Shown one piece after another: positions 52,468-61,575 of a stretch of 64,000 nt of DNA. Source of the stretch: CAZQFV01 sp964613665 (GTDB lineage: Bacteria; Chloroflexota; Chloroflexia; DTKN01); assembly GCA_964613665.1 (NCBI GenBank), contig CAZTIG010000001.1, forward strand, positions 1-64,000, read 5' to 3'. The number at the start of each line of letters is the position of its first letter. Within the stretch, counting starts at the first letter, position 1. A model generated the notes under the pieces. That model searched no databases. It was not told where the DNA came from and saw only the letters and a program-made list of their open reading frames with translations. The position numbers and the translations under genes are program-made.

Positions 52468-52480
52468 CATTATCATTTGA
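52426..52480 (-). repeat. Right end of the IS: two terminal-repeat words
   Basis: Inner word 52426-52443 (perfect inverse of the left inner word) and outer word 52459-52478, both reading toward the element's centre. The transposase coding frame runs through the inner copy and stops in the outer one. Confidence 0.8.
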
Positions 52481-52497
52481 CTTGACGCGGAGGGCGT

Positions 52498-52642
52498 CGG
52501 ATTGGGCGCGTGCAATCTGTGTAGGAGCAGCCGGCCCGGGAATCCTTGAGTGCGGGCTTCAGCCCGCGAAAGGATCGGTATGCGGCCCGAAGGCCGCACT
52601 CCGGAAGCTCTCTGCCTACACAAATGGCGTGCGCCCTATCCG
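52498..52642. repeat. 145-bp nested inverted repeat (MITE- or REP-like)
   Basis: 28-bp outer arms 52498-52525 and 52615-52642 are imperfect inverse copies (about 22 of 28 match). Inside are two perfect hairpins, GCGGGC-TTCA-GCCCGC and GCGGCC-CGAA-GGCCGC, plus an ATCCTT/AAGGAT stem enclosing the first. The element fills the gap between the IS and the glycosyltransferase gene. It resembles dispersed REP/MITE sequences and may also terminate transcription of the glycosyltransferase. Confidence 0.75.
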
Positions 52643-52664
52643 ATTGCTCTTCTGGCTTTCCCCC

Positions 52665-54644
52665 TCAGCGTGCGCAGTCGTACAGGGTGAAGGCGGTGCC
52701 CATGCCCCCGGCGCCGGCCGCCGGCAGGCCCAGCGGCACGGCGCGGCAGTGCGACCTGACCCAGGCGGCGATGGCCGGCTTCTGCCGGCCTAGCCCCTGG
52801 TCGAGCACAAAGCGCAGCTCGCCGCTGGCGACCCGCCGGGCAAACTCCTCCACACTGACGATGTTGTCTCCCCCGCTGAACCCGCCCAGGGGCAGCACCG
52901 GGCGCCCGGTGGCCAGCACGTAGGGGGCGGCCTGGTTGGCGTTCCCGGTGACGAGCAGGTAGCTGCCGGGCGCGCTGTGCGCCAGTACGTGCTCAAGAAC
53001 GGCCCGGTCCGGCTCCGCCGTCGCGGGCCGGCGGCCAACCGCGCTGCTCTGTGGACCGGAGCGCGGCAGCCAGCCGTCGGGGCTGCCGCCAAAGGTGGTC
53101 AGGCTCGACCAGAGCAGCGGGGCGACCAAGACGGCCAGGACAACCGGCGCCAACCCCACCCGGCCGACCCAACCCTGGCCGGGCGGGGTGACTGCCAGCA
53201 GCCCCAGCCCGCCGGCCAGCAGCGGCACGGCCGCCCCCGCGGTGGCCAAGGCATAGGCTTCGTAGCCCCGCATCACGCCGAGCTGGAAGGCGATCGTCCC
53301 CCCGCCCAGCAGAGCGGCCAGGGCCAGGCCCAACCCCGGCCGCCGCTGCCGCACCCGGCCCAGTGCCCACACCACTGCTCCCACCAGCGCCGCCAGCGGC
53401 GGCCCCAGCATGATCAGGTAATACGCGTGAAAGATGCCCCTGCTGAAGCTAAAGTAGAGCACCTCGGGGGCGAGCCACCCTGCCCACAGGACCACCGCCA
53501 GATGCTTCTCTCCCGGCGGCCACCTCCACCCCAGGACGGCTAGCACCACCGGGAGCCCCAGCAGCGCCAGCGGCAGCAGCCACCCGGCCTCGCCGGCCAG
53601 CGGCGCGCTGAGCAGGCGCAGCACGCCGGGCTGCCCCACCTCCTGGGCGTTGCCCGGCCCGGCCGCGCCTCCCGGCCGCACTTCCGCAGGCTCGGCCGTT
53701 GGGCCTTGCCCAGGCTGCGCCGTGCCGGGCGGCGGCGCGGCCGCTGTGGCCGGCCTGCCCAGCCCCAGCCGCGCCAGGCCGTTGTGCCCAAGCACCAGCT
53801 CCAGCACCGAGTCGTTGCTACTGCTGCCGACATAGGGCCGCCCCTCCGCCGGTGTCAGGTCCACGGCCACCGCCCACGAGAGCGACACGACCAGCAGCAC
53901 GGCGGTGGCCAGCGCCAGGTGCAGCAGGCGCTTCCACCAGGTGTGGCGCGCGCCCAGCACGTACAGGGCGTACAGCGCCGGCAGCGGCATGTACGCCTGC
54001 AGCATCTTGATGTTGAATCCCAGGCCGACCAGCGCGGCCCCCAGCACCAGCCAGCCCACCCGGCCGCGCTCGACAGATCGCAAGACGGCCCACGCCGCCA
54101 GCAGCAGCACGAGCACCAGCAGTCCGTCCACGGTGTTGTTGCGCTCTGTGGACACGGCCACCGGCGTGACCGCCAGGGCCAACGCGGCGGCCAGGCCGGC
54201 CGCCGGGCCAAACGGACGCCGTACCATCCCGTACAGGAGAGGAATGGAGAGAACCCCGGCCAGCGCCTGCGGCAGGGCCAGCGCAGTCCCGTTGACCCCC
54301 AGCACCGCCGCGGAGGCCGCCTGCACCCAGAAGCCCAGCGGCGGCTTGTCCACCGTGACAGAGCCGCCCGGCTCGAAGGAGCCGAAGAAAAAGTCGCGCC
54401 ACGAGCCGAGCATGCTCTGCACCGTAGCCGCGTAATAGGCGTTGCCGACGCCGCTGTACCCCAGCCCGTAGAGGCGCAGGAATGCCCCCAGGGCGATGAC
54501 GAGCACCAGGGCCGCGGCGACCAGGCGGGGGCGCCACCTGTCCTCCGTCCGGCCCGCGGGCAGCGCCTCCTCCACGGACGCTCTGCGCTTGTCCTGATCG
54601 GGTGCCCTCGGCTCGGCCACCTGCGCTCTCCTCAGCGGTCGCAT
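52665..54644 (-). CDS. GT39/GT83-type membrane glycosyltransferase (YycA/ArnT-like)
   Basis: 659-residue polytopic protein with about 12 hydrophobic helices. The first periplasmic loop has 'GNAYYAATVQSML' and 'GSVTVDKPPLGFWVQ', the acidic/DKPP motif of dolichyl-phosphate-mannose or polyprenyl-phosphate-sugar-dependent transferases. 'STERNNTVDGLLVLVLLLAAW' and 'NIKMLQAYMPLPALYALY' are typical of the YycA-like subgroup. A Gly/Pro-rich linker (about 285-330) and a C-terminal soluble domain ('GSYLLVTGNANQAAPYVLATGRPVLPLGGFSG') follow. It likely glycosylates proteins or lipids on the outer face of the membrane; donor and acceptor are unknown. Confidence 0.83.
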   Translation of the reverse strand: MRPLRRAQVAEPRAPDQDKRRASVEEALPAGRTEDRWRPRLVAAALVLVIALGAFLRLYGLGYSGVGNAYYAATVQSMLGSWRDFFFGSFEPGGSVTVDKPPLGFWVQAASAAVLGVNGTALALPQALAGVLSIPLLYGMVRRPFGPAAGLAAALALAVTPVAVSTERNNTVDGLLVLVLLLAAWAVLRSVERGRVGWLVLGAALVGLGFNIKMLQAYMPLPALYALYVLGARHTWWKRLLHLALATAVLLVVSLSWAVAVDLTPAEGRPYVGSSSNDSVLELVLGHNGLARLGLGRPATAAAPPPGTAQPGQGPTAEPAEVRPGGAAGPGNAQEVGQPGVLRLLSAPLAGEAGWLLPLALLGLPVVLAVLGWRWPPGEKHLAVVLWAGWLAPEVLYFSFSRGIFHAYYLIMLGPPLAALVGAVVWALGRVRQRRPGLGLALAALLGGGTIAFQLGVMRGYEAYALATAGAAVPLLAGGLGLLAVTPPGQGWVGRVGLAPVVLAVLVAPLLWSSLTTFGGSPDGWLPRSGPQSSAVGRRPATAEPDRAVLEHVLAHSAPGSYLLVTGNANQAAPYVLATGRPVLPLGGFSGGDNIVSVEEFARRVASGELRFVLDQGLGRQKPAIAAWVRSHCRAVPLGLPAAGAGGMGTAFTLYDCAR

Positions 54645-54713
54645 CTGCCGGGATTATACCACACCGCCGTCCCGGCGTGGTTAAGGATTCGTGAGAAGAC
54701 GTGGGAAGTGTTG

Positions 54714-54742
54714 TTGAATCAGTCGCCGTTTCCTGGTATAAT
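54714..54742 (+). promoter_or_regulatory. Sigma-70 promoter of the hybrid sensor kinase
   Basis: TTGAAT at 54714-54719, 17-bp spacer, TATAAT at 54737-54742, 38 bp before the ATG at 54781. A divergent minus-strand TATAAT (54658-54653) serves the glycosyltransferase. Confidence 0.75.
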
Positions 54743-54780
54743 GGGTCCGCTGGAACCGCCGCCGACCTGAGGAGCAGACA

Positions 54781-57700
54781 ATGTCCCCATTCTTCTGGCT
54801 GGACACAGCTGCCTACGGCCTTTCCACCGTGATCGCCGCGGGCCTGGCCCTCATCGTCCTGGCCTCGGAGCCCCGCCGGGCCCTCAACTGCTTCTTCGCC
54901 CTCTTCGCCCTGCTTGAGGCGGTCTGGGCGTGCTGCGCCCTGCTGTTGCGCCTGAGCCTGTGGCTCCGGGTCGGCAACACTGCGCTGATGTTGGAGCTGT
55001 CCACGCTCGCCTTTGCCCTGATGGGTCCGGCGCTGCTGCTGTTCACCGCCCGCTACATCGGCCGGCGCACCCTGTGGCTTGACCTGGCCGCCGTACTCGG
55101 CACCCTGATCACTCTCTCCCTGGCGGTCTTTCTCTTCCGCCACGAGATCATCATGAACCCGCGCTTCATCACTAGCAGCACGACGAGCTACGATTTCTCC
55201 ACGCTTGGCTACATCTCCTCCCTCTTGCCTGTCCTGTACCTGGCCTGGTCCCTCCTACTCTTCTGGCAGGAGCGCCGCCGCACCCGCGAGCCCTTCCTGG
55301 CGCTGAGCGTCGCCATCCTGCTGGCCGGCCTCGTCGGCGGGGGCATCCTCAGCGTGCCCTTCCCGGTGATGTCGATCACCACCACCTTCAGCATGGCCAT
55401 CCTCGGCTACGGCATCGTTGGCCGCAACATCCTCATCCCGCTGCGGCAGAGAGCCGCCCAGCTGGCGGCCCTACGCGAGATCGGGCTGGAGCTATCGGCC
55501 CAGCTCGACCTGGACGCGCTGCTCCGTTCGATCGTCTCCCGCGCCGTCGACCTGTTAAAGGGGAACACGGGAGCACTGTACCTCCACCGGCCGGAGCGCG
55601 AGGTGCTGGAGTGTGTCATCTCGGTCGGGGATGGGGCCCAGCCCGTCGGCCACACGCTGCGTTATGGCGAGGGGCTCTCCGGGCGGGTCTGGCAGAGCCG
55701 CGCCCCCATTGTCGTCGACGACTACGGCCGCTGGGAAGGGCGCATCGCTGCCTTCGAGCAGTACGGCCGGGGAGCGGTCGTGAGCGTGCCCATCACGTTG
55801 GGCGACGTGTTCCTGGGCGTGATCGACGTCGAGAGCACTGTCCCGCGCAGCCTGGCGCCGGCCGATGCCGACCTGCTTTCCCTCTTTGCCGGGCAGGCGG
55901 CCATCGCCATCCGCAACGTGCGCCTGTACGAGGCCGCCCGCCGCCGGGCCGGGCGACTGGCGGCGGTCAACCGCATCAGCCAGGCCGTGCGGGCGACGCT
56001 GCATCCGGACGACCTCCTGGAGGTCGTCTACCCGCAGATCACCGCCATCATGCCGGCGGACTCGTTCTTCATCGCCCTCTACGACGAGGCCGCGGACGAG
56101 CTCGACTACCGCATCCAGGTGGATGAGGGCATCCGCCAGACTCCCGAGCGGCTGTCGGCGCGGGCCGGCCTGACCTCGCTCGTCATCGCCCAGAAGAGGC
56201 CGCTGTGCGTCGGCCGGCTGGATGAGTCGCACGGGCTGCCGGCACCGATTCTCTGGGGCACCATGAAGCTGTCGCAGTCCTGGCTGGGGGTGCCCATGCT
56301 GGTCGGCGAGCGCCTCATCGGCGTCGTCTGCGTCCAATCGTACAGTCCGCACGCCTACGGGGAGGAGGACGAGCTCCTGCTCTGTACCATCGCCGACCAG
56401 GTGGCGGTGGCCGTCGAGCAGGCGCGTCTCTACCAGTCGCTGCGCGACGCTGAGGAAAAGTACCGCACCCTCTTCGCCCAGGCCAACGACGCGATCCTTG
56501 TCCTGACACTCGATGGCACGGTCCTCGATGCCAACGACAGGGCCTTCCATCTCCTGGGGTACGACCGGGACGCTCTCCTGGGCATGTCCTTGGTGGAGTG
56601 CCTGCCGCCGCAGGCGCGGGCCCGCTTCCCGCACTCCGCGCGGGAACTGAACCGGGCCGGCATGCGCATCGAGCTGGAGCTGGTGCGCAAGGACGGCCGG
56701 CGCGTTCCCGTCGATGTTCTCACGTCGATGCTGGAGGTGGCCGGCCGCACCGTGACCATCGCCCAGGTGCGGGATATCTCCGAGCGCAAGCGCGCCGAGG
56801 AGGAGCTGCGCCTGGCCCAGAAGCTGGAGGCGATCGGCACCCTGGCCGGGGGCGTGGCCCACGACTTTAACAACATGCTCACCGGCATCCTGGGCTATGC
56901 CTCCGTGGCCCAGCAGGAGGCTCCCGCGGGGAGCCGTCTCCACGCCGACCTCGGGCAGATCATCGCCGTGGCCGGCCGGGCGGCCGACCTGACGCGCCAG
57001 CTCCTCACCTTTGCCCGGCGCGCCCCCGGGGTGGACATGGTGCCGCTCGACCTGAACGCCGTGGTGCGCGAGGTGAGCAAGCTGCTGGAGCGCACCATCG
57101 ACAAGTCCGTGGCCATCGAGCTGAACCTGGCCGAGGACCTGCGCAACGTGAACGGCAACGCCGGCCAGATGCAACAGACGCTCCTGAACCTGTGCCTCAA
57201 CGCCCGCGACGCCATGCCCCGGGGCGGGCGAATGGTGATCGAGACCGCCAACGTCCACTGGGGCGCCCACGACGTGCCGGCCGCGCTGGGTCTGGCACCG
57301 GGTGACTATGCCATGTTCAGCGTGAGCGACACCGGCGAGGGCATCGCGCCGGAGGCGCGGGAGCACATCTTCGAGCCGTTCTTCACCACCAAGGAGCAGG
57401 GGCGCGGCCTGGGGCTGGCGATCGTCTACGGCATCGTCCGCGAGCACGGCGGCGTCATCCACGTCTACAGCGAGCCGGGCCACGGGGCCACCTTCCGGGT
57501 CTACCTGCCGGCCGCCGCCGCCACCGCGCTGCCGGCAGCTCCTGCCGAGGCCCCCCTGCCCACGGGCAGCGAGACGGTGCTGGTGGTGGACGACGAGGCC
57601 GCGGTGCGCGCCGTCCTGCAGCGCATGCTCGAGCGCGGCGGCTACACGGTGCTGCTAGCCGCGGACGGCACGCAGGGAGTGGAGACGTACCGCCAGCAGC

Positions 57701-57936
57701 ACGCGGCCATCGCCCTGGTGGTCCTGGACGTGATCATGCCGGGGATGAGCGGAAGGGAGGCCTACCGGCGACTGCGCGAGATCGACCCGGGGGTGCGCGT
57801 CCTGCTGTCCAGCGGCTACAGCCAGAACGGCCAGGCCGCCGAAATCCTCACCGCGGGAGCGCAGGGCTTTCTGCAAAAGCCGTATGACCTGGGGAGCGTG
57901 CTGCGCAAGGTTCGCCAGGTGCTCGACACGACCTGA
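54781..57936 (+). CDS. Hybrid sensor histidine kinase (7TM, two GAF, PAS, HisKA, HATPase, receiver)
   Basis: 1051-residue hybrid kinase. Seven hydrophobic helices fill residues 1-220. Two GAF domains follow (about 235-385 and 395-560), then PAS ('LFAQANDAILVLTLDGTVLDANDRAFHLLG', about 565-680), and HisKA with His in 'LAGGVAHDFNNMLTGILGYA' near residue 694. The HATPase domain reaches about 915 ('NLCLNARDAMPRGG', 'VSDTGEGIAPE'). A receiver domain ends the protein ('VLVVDDEAAVRAVL', phospho-acceptor Asp in 'VVLDVIMPG', Lys in 'FLQKPYD'). GAGGAG precedes the ATG. No separate output regulator is adjacent. Confidence 0.88.
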   Translation: MSPFFWLDTAAYGLSTVIAAGLALIVLASEPRRALNCFFALFALLEAVWACCALLLRLSLWLRVGNTALMLELSTLAFALMGPALLLFTARYIGRRTLWLDLAAVLGTLITLSLAVFLFRHEIIMNPRFITSSTTSYDFSTLGYISSLLPVLYLAWSLLLFWQERRRTREPFLALSVAILLAGLVGGGILSVPFPVMSITTTFSMAILGYGIVGRNILIPLRQRAAQLAALREIGLELSAQLDLDALLRSIVSRAVDLLKGNTGALYLHRPEREVLECVISVGDGAQPVGHTLRYGEGLSGRVWQSRAPIVVDDYGRWEGRIAAFEQYGRGAVVSVPITLGDVFLGVIDVESTVPRSLAPADADLLSLFAGQAAIAIRNVRLYEAARRRAGRLAAVNRISQAVRATLHPDDLLEVVYPQITAIMPADSFFIALYDEAADELDYRIQVDEGIRQTPERLSARAGLTSLVIAQKRPLCVGRLDESHGLPAPILWGTMKLSQSWLGVPMLVGERLIGVVCVQSYSPHAYGEEDELLLCTIADQVAVAVEQARLYQSLRDAEEKYRTLFAQANDAILVLTLDGTVLDANDRAFHLLGYDRDALLGMSLVECLPPQARARFPHSARELNRAGMRIELELVRKDGRRVPVDVLTSMLEVAGRTVTIAQVRDISERKRAEEELRLAQKLEAIGTLAGGVAHDFNNMLTGILGYASVAQQEAPAGSRLHADLGQIIAVAGRAADLTRQLLTFARRAPGVDMVPLDLNAVVREVSKLLERTIDKSVAIELNLAEDLRNVNGNAGQMQQTLLNLCLNARDAMPRGGRMVIETANVHWGAHDVPAALGLAPGDYAMFSVSDTGEGIAPEAREHIFEPFFTTKEQGRGLGLAIVYGIVREHGGVIHVYSEPGHGATFRVYLPAAAATALPAAPAEAPLPTGSETVLVVDDEAAVRAVLQRMLERGGYTVLLAADGTQGVETYRQQHAAIALVVLDVIMPGMSGREAYRRLREIDPGVRVLLSSGYSQNGQAAEILTAGAQGFLQKPYDLGSVLRKVRQVLDTT

Positions 57937-57966
57937 CCTGGCGTCGCGATCGGAAGGAGGTGCGCC

Positions 57967-60900
57967 GTGCCGAACGGAGAGAGCGGTCCGCAGCCTGTCT
58001 CCAGGTTCGCCCTGGAGGGCCGCCTGGTGACGATGGGGCCGGCCGGCGTGATCCCCGCCGGCGCCGTCTACGTCGACGCCGGCACCATCGTGGCCGTGCA
58101 GCCGGCCTCCGCCCCGCCGCCGGCCGGCTTCGCCGACGCCCCCCGCCTGCTCACCGGGGGCAGCATCTATCCCGGCCTGATGGACCTGCACAACCACCTC
58201 TGCTACAACGCTATGCCGCTGTGGGACGTGCCCCAGCGCTACTCCAACAACGGCCAGTGGAAGAACCACCCCGACTACCGCCGCTTCATCACCAAGCCCT
58301 CCCAGGCGCTCGGCCGCAGCCCGGGGGTGGTGGAGGCTCTGGTGCGCTTTGTCGAGTGCCGCTGCCTCCTGGGCGGCGTGACCACCTCCCAGGGCATCAC
58401 CCTGGCCGATGCCGGCAACATCCAACAGTACTACCGCGGCATCGTCCGCAACGTCGAGCAGACCGGCGACCCGGCCCTGCCCGAAGCCAACACCGGCATC
58501 GCCAACCCCGCCGTCGGCGAGGCGCCGGCCTACCTGGAAAAGCTCCGCCGCAACACCTGCTACCTGCAGCACATCAGCGAGGGCACCGACCCCACCGCCC
58601 GCGGCTGGTTCCTGCGCCTGCGGCTGGACGACGGCACCTGGGCCCTCACCGAGGCCTTTGCCGGCATCCACAGCACCGCCCTGGCGCTGGAGGACCTGCG
58701 CACCGTGCGCGACCACGGCGGCTCCATGGTCTGGTCCCCCCTGAGCAACTACCTGCTCTACGGGGGCACGGTGGACCTGCACGCCGTCCGCGAGTCCGGC
58801 ATCCTCGTGGGCCTTGGCAGCGACTGGGCGCCCTCCGGCAGCAAGAACCTCCTGGGCGAGCTCAAGGTGGCCTGGCTGGCCAGCCAGGAGCACCAGGGCG
58901 TCTTCTCGGCCCAGGATCTCGTGGCCATGGCTACCATCAATGGGGCCCGCATCCTGAAGTGGGACGAGCACCTGGGCTCGATCGAGCCGGGCAAGAAAGC
59001 CGACCTGGTCGTCGTCGACGGCCAGCAGGGCGATGACTACATGCGCCTGATCGCCGCCCGCGAGACCTCGCTCACCTTGGTGATGATCGGCGGCGTGGCC
59101 CGCGTCGGCCAACGCCGGCTCATGGAGTTTTTCGGTCCGGGGACGGAAGAGATCCGCGTCGGCGGCTCGCTGCGCGTCCTCAACCTGGCCGAGGAAGCCA
59201 CCCACCCCCTGGTGGGCCAGCTCACCTTGGCCGAGGCCACCCACCGCCTGCGCGAGGCCATGCAGAACCTCCCCGCCCTGGCCGAGGAGCTCGACAGCCA
59301 GATCGGCGCGGGCCTCTTTGCCGGCAGCGCCGACGCCCAGGGCGTCGCCTGGCGCGTGGCCCTCGACTTTGAGCCGGAGGACCCCTCCGAGCTCGACCTG
59401 GCGGCCAACCCTTTGGCCCCCTACGTCCAGCCCATGGAACTTCCCGGCATCACCGTCCCCGACGACCCCCGCTTTCTACGCAGCCTGGTCGCCGCGCGCA
59501 ACCTGCCCGAGTTCGTCAAGAAGGGGCTGCCCCCGCTCTACGGCCAGCAGATCGCCCTGCCCGACGGCGCCGGCTTCCTGCAGCGCATCCCTGCCGACGA
59601 GATCGTGCCCGACCTCCTGGCCACGACGGGTGACCTCAAGACGTTCCTGCGCACCTGGGGCGAGCTCAGCCTGGACGAGCGCCGCGCCATCGTCGACCAG
59701 GCCCTGCTCGTCCTGGAGCAGAACTATGTGCACCTCCCGCTGAAGCGGGCCATGCACGCCGTGGAGCCGATCCAGCGCCTCAGGCTGCTACGCCACCAGC
59801 TCGAGCAGCTCGATCCGGCCGACATGGGCCCGGAGATCGACTTTCACGCCGAGCTGCTCCGCACCTTCATGGCGCTGCGGGACCTGCACACCGCCTACCG
59901 CCTGCCGGTCCCCTTTCGCACCAAGATCGCCTGGCTACCTTTCCTGGTCGAGGAGTGCTGGGAGCTGGGCCACCGCAAGTACATCGTCTCCAAGATTCTG
60001 GGCCGACCCGGCCCGGAGTCGTTCCAGGAGGGCGTCGAGGTGCTCCACTGGAACGGCATCCCCATCCACCGCGCCGTCCTGCAGAATGCCGACCGCCAGG
60101 CCGGCAGCAACCAGGCCGCGCGGCTGGCCCGCGGCCTGAACTCGCTCACCATCCGCCCCCTGGCGGCCGGCCTGCCGCCCGAGGAGGATTGGGTCACCCT
60201 GCGCTACCTGGGACTGGACGGCCGCGTCGACGAGTACACCCAGGAATGGCTGGTCTTTGAGCCCGGGGCGGCGCTCTCCGGTCTGAGCCCCGAGGCCCTG
60301 ATCGCCCCGGCCACCGCCCTGGGACTGGACGCCCACACCGACCAGATCCAGGTGGCGCGCAAGGTCTTTTACGGCGCGCAGGCCGTCCTGGAGGAGCTGC
60401 GCCCCATCGAGAGCGCCGCCGACTACCGGCCCGTAGAGAACGTCCGCGGAGGTGTGGCCACCTACCTGCCGACCGTCTTCCGGGCCCAGCCCGTGTCCAC
60501 GTCCCACGGCACCTTCGGCTACGTGCGCATCTTTACCTTTAACGTGGGCAGCGCGCAGGAGTTCGTCGAGGAATTCGTGCGGCTGGTGGCCGAGCTGCCG
60601 CAGAGCGGCCTCATCCTGGACGTGCGGGGCAACGGCGGCGGCCTTATCCACGCCGCCGAGCGCCTCCTGCAGGTCCTGACCCCGCGGGAGATCGAGCCGC
60701 AGCGCGCCCAGTTCATCAATACCCCCCTGAACCTGCAGATCTGCCGCCAGCACGCTCCCTCGACGCTCCTGCGCGGGCTGGACCTGGCCCCCTGGGTCGA
60801 CTCGATCGAGCAGTCGATCGAGACCGGGGCCACCTACTCCCTGGGCTTCCCCATCACCGACCCGGCCGACTGCAACAACATCGGCCAGCGCTACTACGGG

Positions 60901-61536
60901 CCGGTCGTCCTGATCACCGATGCCCTCTGCTACAGTGCCACCGACATGTTCGCCGCCAGCTTCCAGGACCACGGGATCGGCCCCATCCTCGGCCTCAGCG
61001 AGAACACCGGCGCCGGCGGCGCCAACGTGTGGTCGCACCAGCTCCTGCGGCAGCTCCTGCCGGCCCCCTCCCCCTACGCGCCCTTGCCCAAGGGGGCCGA
61101 CCTGCGTGTGGCCATCCGCCGCACCGTGCGCGTGGGACGGAACGCCGGGGGCATCGTCGAGGATCTGGGCATCCGGCCCGACGAGGTCCACCGCATGACG
61201 CTGCGCGACATCCGCGGCCACAACGAGGACCTCATCGAGCACGCCGCGGCCCTGCTGGCGGCGCGGCCGTGCTACGCCCTGCAGGTGAGCCTGGAGCCAC
61301 GCCCGGGGGCGCTGCCGGCCGTCGTGGCGGCCACGCGCCTGGTGGCGCGCCTGGATGTCTCCCTGGACGGCCGGCCGCGCGCCTCCCTCGACGTGGTCGA
61401 CGACCGCGCGCGCATCGATCCGCAGGAGCTGCTCGCCGGGGCCGCCCCGGAGTGGGTCGACCTGGAACTGCGCGGCTTCTCGGCGGCGCAGGAGTTGGCC
61501 GTGCTCTACCGCGGGCGGCTGGTCCGCGGCGCGTAG
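57967..61536 (+). CDS. Amidohydrolase-S41 peptidase fusion protein
   Basis: 1189-residue fusion. Residues 1-370 are an imidazolonepropionase-type amidohydrolase: 'GSIYPGLMDLHNHLCYN' (HxH), 'GGVTTSQGITL', 'CYLQHISEGTD' (His), 'FAGIHSTAL' (His), 'LVGLGSDWAPSGSKN' (Asp), 'SIEPGKKADLVVVDG'. After a linker, residues about 560-1080 form an S41 (tail-specific/tricorn-like) protease: 'LILDVRGNGGGLIHAAERLL' near 885 and catalytic Ser990 in 'DALCYSATDMFAASFQDHGIG'. Both catalytic sets look intact. There is no signal peptide. GTG at 57967 has GGAAGGAGG upstream. It is followed by the UDG-like gene 39 bp downstream, probably in one operon. Confidence 0.8.
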   Translation: MPNGESGPQPVSRFALEGRLVTMGPAGVIPAGAVYVDAGTIVAVQPASAPPPAGFADAPRLLTGGSIYPGLMDLHNHLCYNAMPLWDVPQRYSNNGQWKNHPDYRRFITKPSQALGRSPGVVEALVRFVECRCLLGGVTTSQGITLADAGNIQQYYRGIVRNVEQTGDPALPEANTGIANPAVGEAPAYLEKLRRNTCYLQHISEGTDPTARGWFLRLRLDDGTWALTEAFAGIHSTALALEDLRTVRDHGGSMVWSPLSNYLLYGGTVDLHAVRESGILVGLGSDWAPSGSKNLLGELKVAWLASQEHQGVFSAQDLVAMATINGARILKWDEHLGSIEPGKKADLVVVDGQQGDDYMRLIAARETSLTLVMIGGVARVGQRRLMEFFGPGTEEIRVGGSLRVLNLAEEATHPLVGQLTLAEATHRLREAMQNLPALAEELDSQIGAGLFAGSADAQGVAWRVALDFEPEDPSELDLAANPLAPYVQPMELPGITVPDDPRFLRSLVAARNLPEFVKKGLPPLYGQQIALPDGAGFLQRIPADEIVPDLLATTGDLKTFLRTWGELSLDERRAIVDQALLVLEQNYVHLPLKRAMHAVEPIQRLRLLRHQLEQLDPADMGPEIDFHAELLRTFMALRDLHTAYRLPVPFRTKIAWLPFLVEECWELGHRKYIVSKILGRPGPESFQEGVEVLHWNGIPIHRAVLQNADRQAGSNQAARLARGLNSLTIRPLAAGLPPEEDWVTLRYLGLDGRVDEYTQEWLVFEPGAALSGLSPEALIAPATALGLDAHTDQIQVARKVFYGAQAVLEELRPIESAADYRPVENVRGGVATYLPTVFRAQPVSTSHGTFGYVRIFTFNVGSAQEFVEEFVRLVAELPQSGLILDVRGNGGGLIHAAERLLQVLTPREIEPQRAQFINTPLNLQICRQHAPSTLLRGLDLAPWVDSIEQSIETGATYSLGFPITDPADCNNIGQRYYGPVVLITDALCYSATDMFAASFQDHGIGPILGLSENTGAGGANVWSHQLLRQLLPAPSPYAPLPKGADLRVAIRRTVRVGRNAGGIVEDLGIRPDEVHRMTLRDIRGHNEDLIEHAAALLAARPCYALQVSLEPRPGALPAVVAATRLVARLDVSLDGRPRASLDVVDDRARIDPQELLAGAAPEWVDLELRGFSAAQELAVLYRGRLVRGA

Positions 61537-61575
61537 GGGCGCAGCGCGCTGCGCCCGCACTGACGGAGGTGCACG

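Larger units (their letters stand above)
51185..52485 (+). mobile_element. Insertion sequence with a DDE (rve) transposase
   Basis: About 1.3 kb element. Ends are marked by copies of a short word: AAATGATAATGTTACCGG at 51218-51235 and its exact inverse at 52426-52443, and outer copies TGTAAAATGTTACCGAAG at 51185-51202 and the inverse of AAATGATAATGTTACCGAAG at 52459-52478. Thus each end carries two transposase-binding-like sites, with the left outer one degenerate. No target-site duplication could be found by eye. The family is unclear; the layout recalls IS481/ISNCY-type elements. Confidence 0.8.

Noticed and set aside
51170..52500. Target-site duplication flanking the IS
   Set aside because: Bases on the two sides (…TATTCATTCG and CTTGACGCGG…) show no direct repeat of 2-10 bp that fits a consistent end position.
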